From assembly GCA_031216445.1 (NCBI GenBank), contig CM062211.1, positions 18,761,001 through 18,825,000 on the forward strand: a stretch of DNA of 64,000 nucleotides, in the 5' to 3' direction. The number at the start of each line of letters is the position of its first letter. Positions within the stretch are counted from its first letter, which is position 1. The notes beneath the pieces were generated by a model. The model worked only from the letters and a program-made list of their open reading frames with translations. It was not told the origin of the DNA and did not search any database. Made by a program: the position numbers and the translations under genes. Below, piece after piece: positions 37,189 to 49,897 of this stretch. Source of the stretch: Lateolabrax maculatus (Eukaryota > Chordata > Actinopteri > Acropomatiformes > Lateolabracidae).

Positions 37189-38574
37189 TTTAACAATGTG
37201 TTGTATTTTAAAAGCCGATCATATGTTTTTTATGTAAAATCTTTAGCTGTGGTGGAGTAGAAAGTACAATATTTCACTCTGGGATGAGGTGGAGCAGAAA
37301 ATAAAGTAGCATAAAATGGAAATACTCTAGTAAAGTACATGTACTACCTCAGAAGTACGGTACTTGAGTAAATGTACTTAGTTACTTACTACCACTGGAC
37401 GACCCACATGGGGCTCAAATATCCAAGATTTTATAAAAATGATGACCGAAAAGTTTCTGTTTCAGGCAGCTTATATGCAACCTAAACAACAACAACAACA
37501 TTTTATGCTTGTACATGATAATTCATGTGTCTGTGTCACCTGATGATGAGTCCAATATTTTCTCTCTTTTAGCTCTGTTTTTGGTCTCCACCACCTTCTG
37601 AGACAAATATCTGGCTCTCTAGCAGCTGAGTGCTGCATTATGTTCACCAGCTGCTCTCTAACTCTGAGTCTGTCTGCTGTTTGCTGCTGAGCAGCTCGTG
37701 TACAGCATGTTTTTACAGCTTTTTCTCTGAAAACTTCGCTCTGAGAGCCGTGAGAATAAGATTCTGGTTTAAAGAAAACAAAACTGACTGTTGGTAGGAG
37801 ACAAAATGCCAACTGCAGTTTACCATGTTGAAGCCACACACTTTGATATTCTCTCTACTTTTAGTTCAACAGAATAATGAACAGATAAAGAATTCAGACC
37901 ACCAGAGTTTAATTTAATTCCTGGCAGCATGCAGAAGGCTTTACAACAGCTCAAACCAATTGAATAGTAACTCTTCATTTTACGAGCCCATAAATCGCTA
38001 ACAATTTTCTAGTAAGTTTCTTGAACAGAACTTTGTAATCTGGTGCTAATTATACGGAAAACAGAGACAAAGTCCGTTTATAAGCTGTTGTTGATTTCCA
38101 GATGAATCTATTAAAAGAACTGCACCATTTAATGAGATACTAAACAGCTAATTCTAGAAATAAAATGAGAAAAAAATCAAAATTATTAAAACTTTTGAGG
38201 GAAACATGGGTTGTTTTAGGCATTTTAACAAAGAACCAATGTAGTGTACCTTATGTCAACATATCCTTTTAATCTTTTTGAATCATTGAACAATATTGAA
38301 CAACATTTTTCTCTTGATGACAGTTTTTAATATTACTTATTTCTTCAATATGTCTTTTGTTGCGCTTCTGCAACCTCTGACCCCTCTGGGAGTCTGTGAA
38401 TGAAACTTCAAAATAATTTCACAATAACTCCTCTGTCCACTCTTATCTAATCGTGATCACACACTCACACACTCCATTGTCTTTCTTATCAGTATTGTGT
38501 TTCTTATCATTGACCTGGATCCCAGTTTACGGCAAGAACAGCGTTACTGCGACAACAAAGCCGCATGTCAGAGA

Positions 38575-39375
38575 CAGTGATGGAGGATGAGGAAAGTAAC
38601 TAAGTACATTTACTCAAGTTCTGTATTTAAATTTTGAGGTACTTGTACTTAACTTGAGTATTTCCATTTATTACTACTTTATTTTACTTAATTTATTTTA
38701 CTTTTTATTACTCCACTTCATCTCAGAGGAAAACATTGTGCTTTTGACTTTACATTTATCTGACAGCTTTAGTTACTTTATCTAAAGTCTTCATAAAAAA
38801 AATATGAATAGTTTATAAAATCAGATTTTTAGACAGAACATGAAGCTGAACTCTTGTGATGATGGTTGGAGTCATTTTTCCTGTAAAATCATTTCCTGGC
38901 TGCAGCTTCTCAGATGTGAAGATTTGCTGTTTTTCCTTTGAATGATTTGAATCCTGTGAATGTGTTTTAATAATGTTGAGCTTTGGACTGTTGGTTGGAC
39001 ACAACAAGCATTGTGAAGGTGTCACTTTGGGCTCTGGCTCATCGTGACGCCATTTCTCACTATTTTCACTATTTTTACAAAGCAAACGATCAATGGATTA
39101 ATGGAGAAAATAATCAGCAGATGGATCCAGAATGAAAATAATCATCAGCTGCAGTCCGATACAAAACAGTTCAAAATGAGCTCCAACAGTAAAATCCTGC
39201 TTTTCCATGAATGATGAGGAATAATAATCTAATGATAGAATATATAATAGTACAACAGGCACAGGGGACATTTTACTGTGGAAATACTTTAACTACATTT
39301 TACTGATTAGTAACTGACTGCAGGAACAGTTTCACTGCAGGACTTTAAAGGATCTTAATACTTCCTCCACCTCTG
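38575..39375. mobile_element. Non-autonomous DNA transposon (MITE-like), about 800 bp
   Basis: It begins CAGTGATGGAGGATGAGG and ends CTTCCTCCACCTCTG, whose reverse complement is CAGAGGTGGAGGAAG, giving imperfect terminal inverted repeats. Inside are AAGTACATTTACTCAAGT, ACACAACAAGCATTGTGAAG and CACAGGGGACATTTTACT blocks that recur elsewhere, for example 6960-7195. It has no transposase ORF, and I see no target-site duplication. This family is common in percomorph genomes as far as I know. Confidence 0.65.
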
Positions 39376-41367
39376 TTCTTTCTGTAGATGCTTTGACGCG
39401 TCATCCACATATTTTTAATTTATTTTATTGTATTCAACCAGCAACGTCCCACTGAGGTTGGAACCCTTTTTTTTTGTAAGATCTGATCAAGATCAGCAAA
39501 AACAAAACAAAACAAAATCAGGCAACGGATAAAACAAACCTGTCAAAGACATTAGTGTAAAACATACGTAAACACTTCCAGCAGTGAGTCTGAGAGCTGA
39601 AAATGATTTCAATTCAAAACATCAACAAACTTTTGGTTCTAATGAAAAAGTATTTTAGCTCAGAGAAACCAAATGAAAATCTGTATTTTTATGGATAAAA
39701 GATATTTGAAGAAAAATAAGAAGTTAAAAAAATATGTATTACTTTAATTCTTGATGTATAAAATGTTGAATGTTCTCTTTCTTTAAGAAGGGACTAGCGA
39801 GGAAAGTATTGCTATTTTAGATCAGAAACATTAAAGCCTTTTACAAATTGTGGGATCATTTTGCTTTTCTTCAACCAGAGAAGCAGAGACATTGGTTTTT
39901 GCAGCTACAGAAGAAGAACAAACACCTTAACTCTCTCTTGGGTTATGAGAAAGTCACTGAGTGGGATTCTGAAAAACTCAGAAGAACATGTAAATCAAAT
40001 AAAATCACCTCAAAAACAGCAAACGCTGACTCAACCCTCTGCTTCTTTATTGTTTGCTCTGGGTAATTGTGTGATTGCTTATAAAGTCAGTGTGACTCAC
40101 CTCGGATTCATTTTGTTCTTCTGTTGAAGCTTCAAACAGTTCAGGTTTCTATCAAATCACACGTCTGCTTTAGTAACAGGGTATAAATATCAATAATGCG
40201 TCACGATTAACTTCGTGTCGACTCTAAGGTTAACAAGCTAATTGAATTACTGTGTTAATGTTCTCCTCGCTGACAGCTGACTCACTGATGGAGGAAACTT
40301 CAAGGTTTGCTGAGCTTAAAGAAACACCAAGAACTCTCCTCTGTGAACTTCTAGAGACAGAAACCAGAACTGTTCACCACCTGATCCTGGCTCCTGATCA
40401 CAGTCTGCGCAGGTGATGTTGCATTTAGTCATTAACACTGTAATCATTGATCTACATGGCTGAAGTTAAAGTGACTCTCAACTAATCTTTAACACAGAGG
40501 GTCAATTTAAACGATCTAAAGCGCATGGTGTAAGTGTGTTTAGGGTGTGTCCAAATCCAGTTAAATGGTGCATAATCTGGGCACAGAGTAAGATGCAAAG
40601 GGGTTGTACTTAGTCTCCTAATTAATCACAGGTGTCTTTTGGAAGTAACATGTATTTAACCGAGTGTCATCTCTCGTCCCCTTTAAAAGCCAGCTTGTAC
40701 CTTGACACATTCCTATTTAAATGGTGGATTCTGCAAGCTGCAGAAACAAACTGTGTTTGTAACAAGCTGAGTGTACGAGTGTTGTGCACCCGCCTATGTA
40801 GGCCCATCACTATCTGAAAAAGGAGCCCTTTAAATGACAGGAAGATACTTTAGACCAGGTTTTTGTTGATCAATGGCGTAATCGCTTTCAAGATAGCACT
40901 GCACCAACAATGCCGTCATACATTCGCTATTTAACTAACGTGGGCGCTGGGCGGGAAAATTACGCTCTGTTTTGAATGTGTAAACCAGGACAGCAGAAGA
41001 TATTTATCTATTTCAGAATATGGTAATAAAAACTTGTAGTAGTGTATTATGGTTCTTGTTTTTAGAGAGACTGACGTCAGAAATAAATTGGGTGACTGAG
41101 TGTGGTGGAACAGAAGCTACAGGATGCCGCTGCTCATTGATGATTAAATTGTCTTCATCTTTTAAACCCTCAGACACGTTTCAGCATCTGCTGATGTGGA
41201 ACAATGAGTTTATGACTCTGCTGTCGACAACAGAAACCGCTCAGCTCGTAATGCTGCTGTGGATCACTGTGTAATTGTTCAAATTCAAACCTTTTTTTGG
41301 CCTAAATGAGTCACAGCAGCACAAACTGGTGATGAATCACAGAAAACACTTTGATCTTGAAACCGGG

Positions 41368-41625
41368 TAAAGAATTCAGATCCTTTACTTAAAAGTACGT
41401 AAAAATACTAATACCACACTGTGAAAATACTGTTACAGCACAAGTTACTGTGCTTAAATCTTACTAAAGTAAAAATATGTGAGCATAATCAGGAAAATGT
41501 ACTTAAAGTATTAAAAGTAAAAGTACTCAGTGCTGAACAATTTTGAATGCAGGAGTATTTCTACACTGTGGTATTGCTACTTTTACTTTGTAGTAAAAGT
41601 TCTGAGTACTTCTGCCAGCAGAGTT
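41368..41625. mobile_element. AGTA-rich MITE-like repeat copy
   Basis: It runs from AAGAATTCAGATCCTTTACTT to GTTCTGAGTACTTCTGCCAG, with TTTCTACACTGTGGTATTGC inside. It matches the repeat pieces near 44048-44150 and 53142-53230. Confidence 0.5.
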
Positions 41626-41639
41626 TATTGTACCAGAGT

Positions 41640-41912
41640 GATATATATATTTTATATTCTGCATGTTTTCTATGTGTTAACCTTGCATATTATATCTTAG
41701 ATGTTATGTGTTGTTATGTGAACCTTTGGACATTCCCTGGACAAACTGTACAGCTTTTTCACTGTATTACACATGTATATTTCTGTGAATGTTTCTTTAC
41801 TTTTGCACTACTTTACTTCTATTTTCTTATTTTTTTATGTCTATTGTTACGCACAAAAACACCACAGCAAAGGAAAACTTACTTGGCAATAAACCAGATT
41901 CTGATTTGTGCT
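41640..41912 (+). mobile_element. Second copy of the CTTGGCAATAAACC tail
   Basis: It shares TTTTTTATGTCTATTGTTACGCACAAAAACACCACAGCAAA and ACTTACTTGGCAATAAACC with 20035-20255. Confidence 0.55.
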
Positions 41913-42240
41913 TCTGCTGTGCATGTTTCAGTTAGTGTCTAATAATGCAGCACAATATCATCTTATTCCATATTACAACGTTAACATTCCTCATTTCTTT
42001 GCTTTGTATGTCTTGTTTTATGAGCCTTCGTGTTTTAGTTCCTGACAATGTAGTACAATGGTGTCCTGTATGATGTATTTTACTAACACTAATGTTCTTT
42101 TTATTATTGTTCTGCATGATTATAAATTATCTCAATAACTTGTAATTTGTATCTTTTATGCTGTTGCCTGGTGCAGCAATGTGTATTAATGTATACTGTG
42201 CCCTTTAAATAAACAAATCAATACATTTAAAAAATAAAAT

Positions 42241-43517
42241 CTTCAGTTGAAATAAAGCACAGACACCTCAGAGCAGTGTTGTTGTTTTATATCCGTCACA
42301 AACTAAAACTTCACTCTGGATTTTACAAACTAAATGACGCAAAACATTCAAATATTTTACAAAAGTTTACAACAGGAAGAGCAAACAGATGAAGATACAT
42401 TTATAAGTGCTGATTGTACAAAATGCAGCAGTTAAACTGTCGCACACAACGGACATTCAAACAGTCGATTTTTTTGTTCTGTTTCCATGGCTGCAGCTAT
42501 GGGCGGAGCCAGAAGACTAGACCCCGCCCACACGCTACGCCAGCCAACGCGTTAGCTTTGATACGACTCGTACGCTGGAAATTAAAAATGCAACACAGTA
42601 AATGTGTTTTTACAAATACAAGTAGATACGTTTTGTTTTTTTTTAAAACCATGTTCTTCACCTTCTCAAGATCCACACATTAACTTCTTTCCAGAGCTTT
42701 CAACCACATCACACGTCTTCCTCAGTCAATGGGGTTTGTTCCGTTATCATGGAGACAGATCAGCTGATGTCACCAAGTCAGGGGGTCGTACTGTATGTAT
42801 GTTACTGAGCAAAAGTCCATCCACTGATGAAGACGGTGAGATGCGACTGAGAGCTAGTAAGTGGACCTTGAGTTTTGTTTCTTTTTGTTCACTCTACTTT
42901 TTCCAAGCTCACATCAGGTTTGTGTAAAAGGTTCATGCAGTTGTTGAGTCTCGTAGGATGTCGATGATGTTCGTGCAACACATTTATGAAGGATTATCAG
43001 TTTCAGACTCGTGCAGGAGGAAAACTTTCAGAAGTTACAGTTTGTAACAAAAAACAACAAACAAAACAAAACAAAGAACACTGAGAATGAGTTGAAAACC
43101 TTAACAGTACATAATACCACCGTGTACAAGTTAGTAAAAGTCCTGCATTCAAAGTTTTACTTAAGTAATAGTACCAGGGATCAATAAAGTTGTATCTTAA
43201 CCTTTAATAATAAATCATAACTTATTTGTTGATCATATTGTCTTTCGAGCTATAAGAGTCTAAGAGTCACCATCCTCTAAACTGACCAGATTTAAATCCA
43301 GCGCGGGACGCCAAGACGGATTTCTTGTCCAGTTAATTTTGTGACTTTTGTAAATAGAAGCGTATAAAATGACATGATGAATATAAATGGGGCCATAATG
43401 TGTGTACAAACATTATAAACATTATTTCAGCAAAGATATTTCTTACAGTCTACACAATTGGAAAATAGGATTGTCACAGGAGCCTGTATTTACAACAATA
43501 TGTACACACATTTACTG

Positions 43518-43555
<38 letters not shown>

Positions 43556-45545
43556 CAAACATAAGGGGTATTTTTAATCAAGTAAATTAATTTTGTACAG
43601 CTGAGCCTGAAAACGCTGTTATCGTGTTTCCGTCCTCCACTTTTGGGCAGCAAACAACAAAACTGTGCAACACAGTCAAAAGTGTGTGTTTGGCTGCACG
43701 AACGGTCCAGGTGATGAAGTTTATTTTACAGCTCTGCAGACGCAGAGAGTAGAATTTGAGCTTTAGAAGCAATAGAAAGTTGTCCTCTTCACCTTGCTGT
43801 ATCTAAACAGGTTGAAGTCACCGTTTTCCTCGTGAACACTTAAACACGATGTCTGCATTTTTTAGGTTTATTTACTTTGGAGAGAGTATCTGAAAAGCTC
43901 AAAGAAGCATTTTCAGATTCAGCCGGTCATGATTTGATGCTGACAGAAGCTCTTAAACATTGTATCTTAACAGCAGATATTTGGTGATCTCTGAACGGTT
44001 CCTCTCTAAACTTTAAAAACGATTATAACCCCAGAATTCTGTGTGGCAGGATTCAGATCCTTTACTTAAGAAAAAGTAATAATATCACACTGAAAATACT
44101 CCACTACAAGTAAAAGTCCTGCATTCAAAACCTTACTTAAAGTGGAACGAGACAACGTTTTTGCTTTAACTTATCATCATGGAGTAAATACTGATAGATT
44201 TCTGTTTCATAAACAACATCAGACTGAAGCAACATAGAAAATACTTATAAGTTAAATGAATTGCTTGTTTTGGTATTTTTATGGGATTTGTTGATAGTGA
44301 TAATAAAAAAAATTACTACAAAAGGTGTGAAAGTTTTCCTTTGAAACGTTTTCTTTTTCTTTCTACTGAACATGAGCTTCTTCAGTTTAGGTGTCTAATC
44401 CTGTTTGTCTTCTGATTCCTGTTTTCAGTTTGGGGGATCGACTCTGTGACGAAACTCACACGGACGCTGCAGTTTTCACACACACTCACAAAAACACATT
44501 GGCTATGGACGCACGCACACGCACACACACACACACACACACACACCAGACACACACACACACACCAGACACACACACACACACCAGACACACACAATGC
44601 TCAACAGCATTTGGTAGAACATTTGGTAAGATGTTTGGTAACACAATGCTGTAAATCGTGTCATATTTCAAAATAAAAGCTGCTGACTGCTTGTAATGCC
44701 TGTGTGTGTGTGTGTGTCCTCTGACATAAAGTCTTGGATCGACCAATCAGAGAGCAGAAGATGTTAAAGTCCCAGACAGAACAAAGTTTTTCTTCTCTTC
44801 ACTCATCTTGATCGGTCTTTTAACTTTTGATTGAGTGTTTCAGCTCAACTTGTCATTTTGCAGCCGAAAAAAATAAAACAAAGATGGTGGAGACAAAGAT
44901 AAACAGAGAGCTACATTTGCTACCACATAGGGCCATCAGTCTGCAGTGTATCTGTATGTGTGAAGTCATTGAGTCACCTGCCAAAAGTCCCGGTACAGCG
45001 CCCCCTACAGGCTGCAGTGTTCATAACAGCCACAACATGAAGACGTTGGACCGACGACTGGAAACGTAGTTTCATCCTCAGTAAATTTCATGGAAATCTT
45101 GAGATATCTTTGACCAAAGTGTGAAATGTGGCGACATTTCCGATAAAAGAGCCTTTTTGATTTAGAGCGTCTGTTGGTAATATCCGGAGCAGAGCCAAAT
45201 TAACCAGTGAGGACAAACATTTGTTTTTGGGCCCCTACTCACCCCAAGCCTTAAAACTAGATTTTCACTCAGGGCCCCTTTATAAAATAGGGCCACAACA
45301 TTAAGTAATAATCTAGAACGTGCCTACAAATTTCTAAACAAATCTGCAGTTCATAAAATTACGTTCAGACCGTCCTCTACGTCAAATTCTTCAATTCATA
45401 TTTAATTTAAATCAAACCAGTTTGAGTCTGGTTGGATTTCTTCGTTTCGACCGAAGAGCTCAGGTGAGTCTCTGATTTTCATCGTCTTTGTTGTTCAGAA
45501 ATGTGGCAGGTGAGAACTTGACCCAGTGTGTGTTTGTGTATGAGT
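42241..45545 (-). other. Probable lgr5 3' UTR and downstream flank
   Basis: Minus-strand sequence just after the lgr5 stop codon. It has no supported ORF. It contains (CA)n at 43520-43552, a CA/CACACCAG-type tract at 44511-44596, and an AGTA-rich repeat around 44048-44150. Long 3' UTRs are usual for LGR genes. The poly(A) site cannot be chosen from sequence alone. Confidence 0.35.
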
Positions 45546-46862
45546 CTAATGATGAGGAACAACAAACACCACTGAATGTTGTGTGTCGCTCCTTCCTCTC
45601 TCCTCCTCCTCTTCCTCCTTCGTGCTGCCGACCGCCACCAGCGCCTGCGTCGAGTCACACGACTGTTTCTCTGCGTCCTCGTCGTACGTCGAATCCATCA
45701 CGTTCGGCCTCGGTCTTCCTCCTCCTCCTCCTCCTCCTCTTTCTCTTCCCCTGCCGAGTCTGGGTACCGCCACAGCCCCGCAGGTGCGTTTGGCGAGCGC
45801 TGCCAGCTCCTGCCGGGCGAGCGGGTTGAAGAGGATGTAGAGCAGCGGGTTGACGCAGGCCGGCAGCGGAGCTACGAGCAGCAACACTCCCTTCGCTGCC
45901 TCAGGCCCGGCGGCGGAGAGGCGCAGCAAGGACGATAAGGAGAGGAAGGCGACGGGGAGGTAGAGGAGGCAGTCGGAGAAGAGCAGCCAGGCAACGTGTC
46001 GAGTCAACGCCACCTCCTCTTCAGCAGCGGGTGGGGCTTTGTTGGCGCGACAGTAGAGGCGAGTGTAGGCGAGCGTCATGACGAGGAAACACAATGAGTC
46101 GAGGAGCACCAGGGAGACGGAGAAGGCCAGAGAGGATGAGGAGGAGGAGGAAGGCAGCGGCAAACAGAGGGAGGTACTACTGTGCCCGGCCACCAGGGGG
46201 GGCAACGTGACGGCGAGGCCCAACAGGAAGCACAAACAGACGGACAGACGGACGGAGAGCGGCGACGAGGAGCGACCTGGAGACAGAGGGCGTGAAATCA
46301 GACATGACCTGGGGAATTCTTTCCAGATGTGTGTGTGTGTGTGTGTGTGTTTCTCACCGTTGTGTCCGTCAGTTTTGTCGTGGCGGCGCGGGGCGGCGGC
46401 CAGGCATCGCTCCAGAGCTGCGACGGTGAGCAGGAAGAGGCTGGTCTGCGACGCAAATACACACAGGAAGCCGCTGAGTCGACACAGGAAGCTGCTCTCC
46501 CACCTCGCCCCGTACCTGCAACACAAAGACACGAAGTCCAACAGTATTCCCAGAGTCCCCACAAACCGTCCCCATTAACCTCTACAGTTCCCAGTGTCCC
46601 TCTGATTCGGTTTTGTACCTCCAGAAGTTGCCAAATGTCCAGGCATCCACCGCCGCCAACCAGCCGCTCCACACTCCCATCAGGCCGTTCACCAGGGCCA
46701 GCAGACCAATCAGCAGCTTGGGTGGCGTCACTGAGGTGGCGGGGGAAAAGAAGACTGACAGGACCACCAGGCTGTTGCTGACCAATGAGAGCACTGCGAT
46801 AAGCCACACCCCTCCACGGATCAACCAGCTGCCGAGCAGATGGAGGCAGGGGTGGAACGGTC
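45546..46862 (-). other. lgr5: lgr5 seven-transmembrane region, split over three exons
   Basis: Exon 46862-46619 encodes TM1 and TM2 (WLIAVLSLVSNSLVVLSV; LLIGLLALVNGLMGVW). Exon 46515-46358 encodes TM3 and the ER motif in LTVAALER. Exon 46276-45546 encodes TM4 to TM7 (NPLLYILFNP) and the cytoplasmic tail. The tail holds a seven-glycine run, EKQSCDSTQALV and a poly-Glu stretch, and ends VVFVVPHH. Intron 46516-46618 (103 bp) interrupts TRP-R|YGARW. Intron 46277-46357 (81 bp) falls in the second intracellular loop. It is a multiple of three with no stop on the coding strand, so retention would insert 27 residues including a His/Thr repeat. Confidence 0.85.
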
Positions 46863-48417
46863 CTGGGGGGTAATCAATAAATCAATCATTAACAAATATT
46901 CTGTAAATGTATTCATGGACATTAATATGATGTTTTTAAATGATTATGTGGATTGTTCTCTATAGCTACGCAATTAACAGGTAACTCCAGTTATACTCTC
47001 TCAAATAATCTTTTTAACACTTAAAACTTGCATTAACACAAGTGAAAGTATAATTTAACTTCCTTTCAGTTTCCCTTGTTTCTATAGTTTTCTAGATTGG
47101 AAATAACTTGAAGCAAGAAATAATAAATCACTGAAATAAAAATGAGGAAATGGAAGTCAATCTAAAAAGAAAAAGTTTCCGAAATAAGCTGATTTCTTCT
47201 GGAAAGAAGTAAAACTTATGTTACTTCATTGGTTAATTTCAAAATGTTATCATTGCCTTATTTTCTCTATAATTGTAGAGTTAGAGGTGTGAACTAAAGT
47301 GTTGGGGGGGAATAGGACAGGGATAAGGACAGGAGGAACATCACCTCACCAAGAGGAGTAAATGCCAGAGTATCAACAAAAATCTAATTTAAAATAAGTA
47401 AAAGCACTTAAAGTATTCAGGTGTTAGTTAAGTTTCCTCTATAATAAATCACTGATGTTACCTGGTGCCGGGCTGCAGTGGACCGAGTGTTGAAGTTTGG
47501 GTTCATCTTCAAACTCGATCAGAAAATCGTCCCAGTCCTGATCTACTGCAGAGACACAGAAAGGACACTTCAAAGACTTTTACTTTGAAATATCGCTCTT
47601 AACGGTAAGGCCCTTTAGTTTCGTGGCCGTATTTAGCCGAGCAGCAGCGGTAAAACATGAACGTAAACATGAAGTGTGTTATTGATTCTGCCAAATATAT
47701 TTCCTGAAGCTCTCTTGGAGCTCTACCTTTAGTCTTGTTTGAGATGTGATTGTGTGTTTGGTGTCACCTTGGCTGGAGAGGACGGATGTTTCTTTCCCAG
47801 TAGACTCTGCCGCCTCCTCTCTCTCCCAGGACGAACCCCCACCTCCTCCTCCTCCTCCTCCTCCTCTCCTCTCACAGGAGACGAAGGCACAGCACTGGAA
47901 GGCGTAAGGAAGCTCCATCACCCTGAAAACACACACAAACACTCGTTTAGATCTTTGACAGCGTTTCACTTCCAGGGACCGTCAGCATTAGGGACACACG
48001 TGTTGTTTGTATGATCCGGGGCCCATGTGGTCAAAAATGTACACAGGTGAGACATCCTGTTCCCTCAATGAGCTCCACTCAGAGCAGTGATGTAACCAGC
48101 CCTGTTGCAACATCACAGTTCATCTCTTTTATAGGTGAAGTCCAGCCAAGGAGGCAGGAACTCCAGATTTCTTCCAGAAAAAAAGCATTTAAGTTTATTA
48201 AGTTGGCATGAATGAATCTTAGTTTTTATAGTATTGTTTTATGAGTTCTTAAATATGCAAATCTCTTATTTATGTGGTTTTATAATGTATCTTAATGCTC
48301 TCCCTCTTTATTTTTATTGAATTCGATTGTATTGATGGTGTCAGTGATGTCATCTCCTCCGGCAGCCATGGTGGAGCTCCAGCGTTTTGTTGGTTTGGAT
48401 GAACTTGAGTGTGTCTT

Positions 48418-48468
<51 letters not shown>

Positions 48469-49858
48469 TCACCTGACTCTGGGCAGGTCCTCTCGGGGTA
48501 TTAACTCCATCAGCTGTGTGTTTCCAGCCAATCGCAGGTGAGTTAAACTCTGCAGACCAATCAGGGGCAGAGACGACAGCTGATTGGACGACAGGTCACT
48601 GCAGAGGGACGGAAACAGAGTTTACAACAGTCGGTCATTTACATGCTTTTTTACAAATTCCAGGATTTTTCCATGACTTTCCATAACTTAATCATAGTAT
48701 TTATCATTGGTGGAAACATTTACTTCTGCTCCATTCAGAGGGAAATATTAAAAACACTTTTTTACTTCACTATGTTTACTTAAGCAGCTGTAGTTATGAG
48801 TTGCTCTATAGATTACATTTGCTGTAATAATGTGTTTATATTCTTCATAGCTCTCCATTATAACGACCTGTTCCTCCTGACTGAAGTAGTGTCTCTAGCC
48901 CCTTTTACACAACCTGTTCAAGGCGGGAAGGATTTTTTACGGTGTTTTTTGCACCATAAAGGGGTTCTGATGGGAGGTTTGGGGTTTGTGGAGCCTGGCT
49001 GTGTCGAACCTGCTTCGTAGTTCACCCTCGGAGGTCAGTCTGGAGGTTTTTACTCATAAACAAAACACCACAACTGCTCTTTTCAATGGAAAACCGTCTC
49101 CGATCCCCTGACACCGAGCCTTGCTGTGCAACAACCAGTAAGGACACCTTGGTGACGCCGTCTGGTTACTCACAGTTTGGTCAAAGCAGTCAGAGCAGAG
49201 AACGAGTTCGGCTTCACTGAGGACAATCTGTTCCACGATAAGTCGCTGCAGACAGAGAAAGACACACAATCAGGGACTGAACCAGCAACCTCGGACTCAC
49301 AAATCACATCACGTCGATTTCTGCAAGTTTGTTTAATCTCCTCAGCTGCTGACGGCATGTTGTTAGTGTGGATTAACCACGGGTTCAAATCTGACAGCCA
49401 GTCTTTGTTTCTAATCCCGGGATAAAACAAAGTGTGTGTATAATACTCTTATTTCTATAATAGGATAATAAAATAAGTCATAATGTTCAGAAAGGCATGA
49501 CACAGAGTGGTGGAAGTAAAACAGAGCAAACTTTACTATTAATGTTACTTAAATGAGCTCCACCTTCACCAGCTGCAACATTAAAGTGATCAAAACATTA
49601 ATGATCAATAATATATTTACTATTTTAAACTCTGTACTTTAAGTATGTTTTGATGTTAATACTTTTGTACTTTAATAAGATTTTGAAGTCGTAGTATCAG
49701 AAGTATTTCTGTACAGATTCCTGACCTGGAGCCAAACTATGGCCTCATACCTGTCCCATCAACAGGCAGACCACCTGGATCTGTGTGTGTTTCCATTTGG
49801 AAGTATTTAAAGGGGGCATCTCCGGATCGCTGCTCAGGATCTCCAGCCTAATTAAACC

Positions 49859-49897
<39 letters not shown>

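Larger units (their letters stand above)
33541..42240. other. Gene-poor, repeat-rich interval between myrfl and lgr5
   Basis: No conserved ORF is visible. Short ORFs here (for example 35567-35812, 36229-36438, 37471-37839 on minus, 39848-40066) have no recognisable domains, and several lie in repeats. Contents that can be supported are the nested hAT element at 36850-37180, an 800 bp MITE-like repeat at 38575-39375, LINE 3' tails near 34000-34155 and 41640-41912, and a GT tract at 35203-35230. The stretch 39400-41360 holds nothing I can name. Confidence 0.5.

Noticed and set aside
37471..37839. Minus-strand ORF of 122 codons
   Set aside because: No splice context or recognisable domain, and it lies among dispersed repeats. 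It resembles a fish repeat I have seen before, so I do not call it a gene.
45488..46781. Overlapping + strand ORFs opposite the lgr5 seven-transmembrane exons
   Set aside because: They are antisense shadows of a GC-rich coding region. The minus-strand frames encode clear GPCR helices with proper splice sites.
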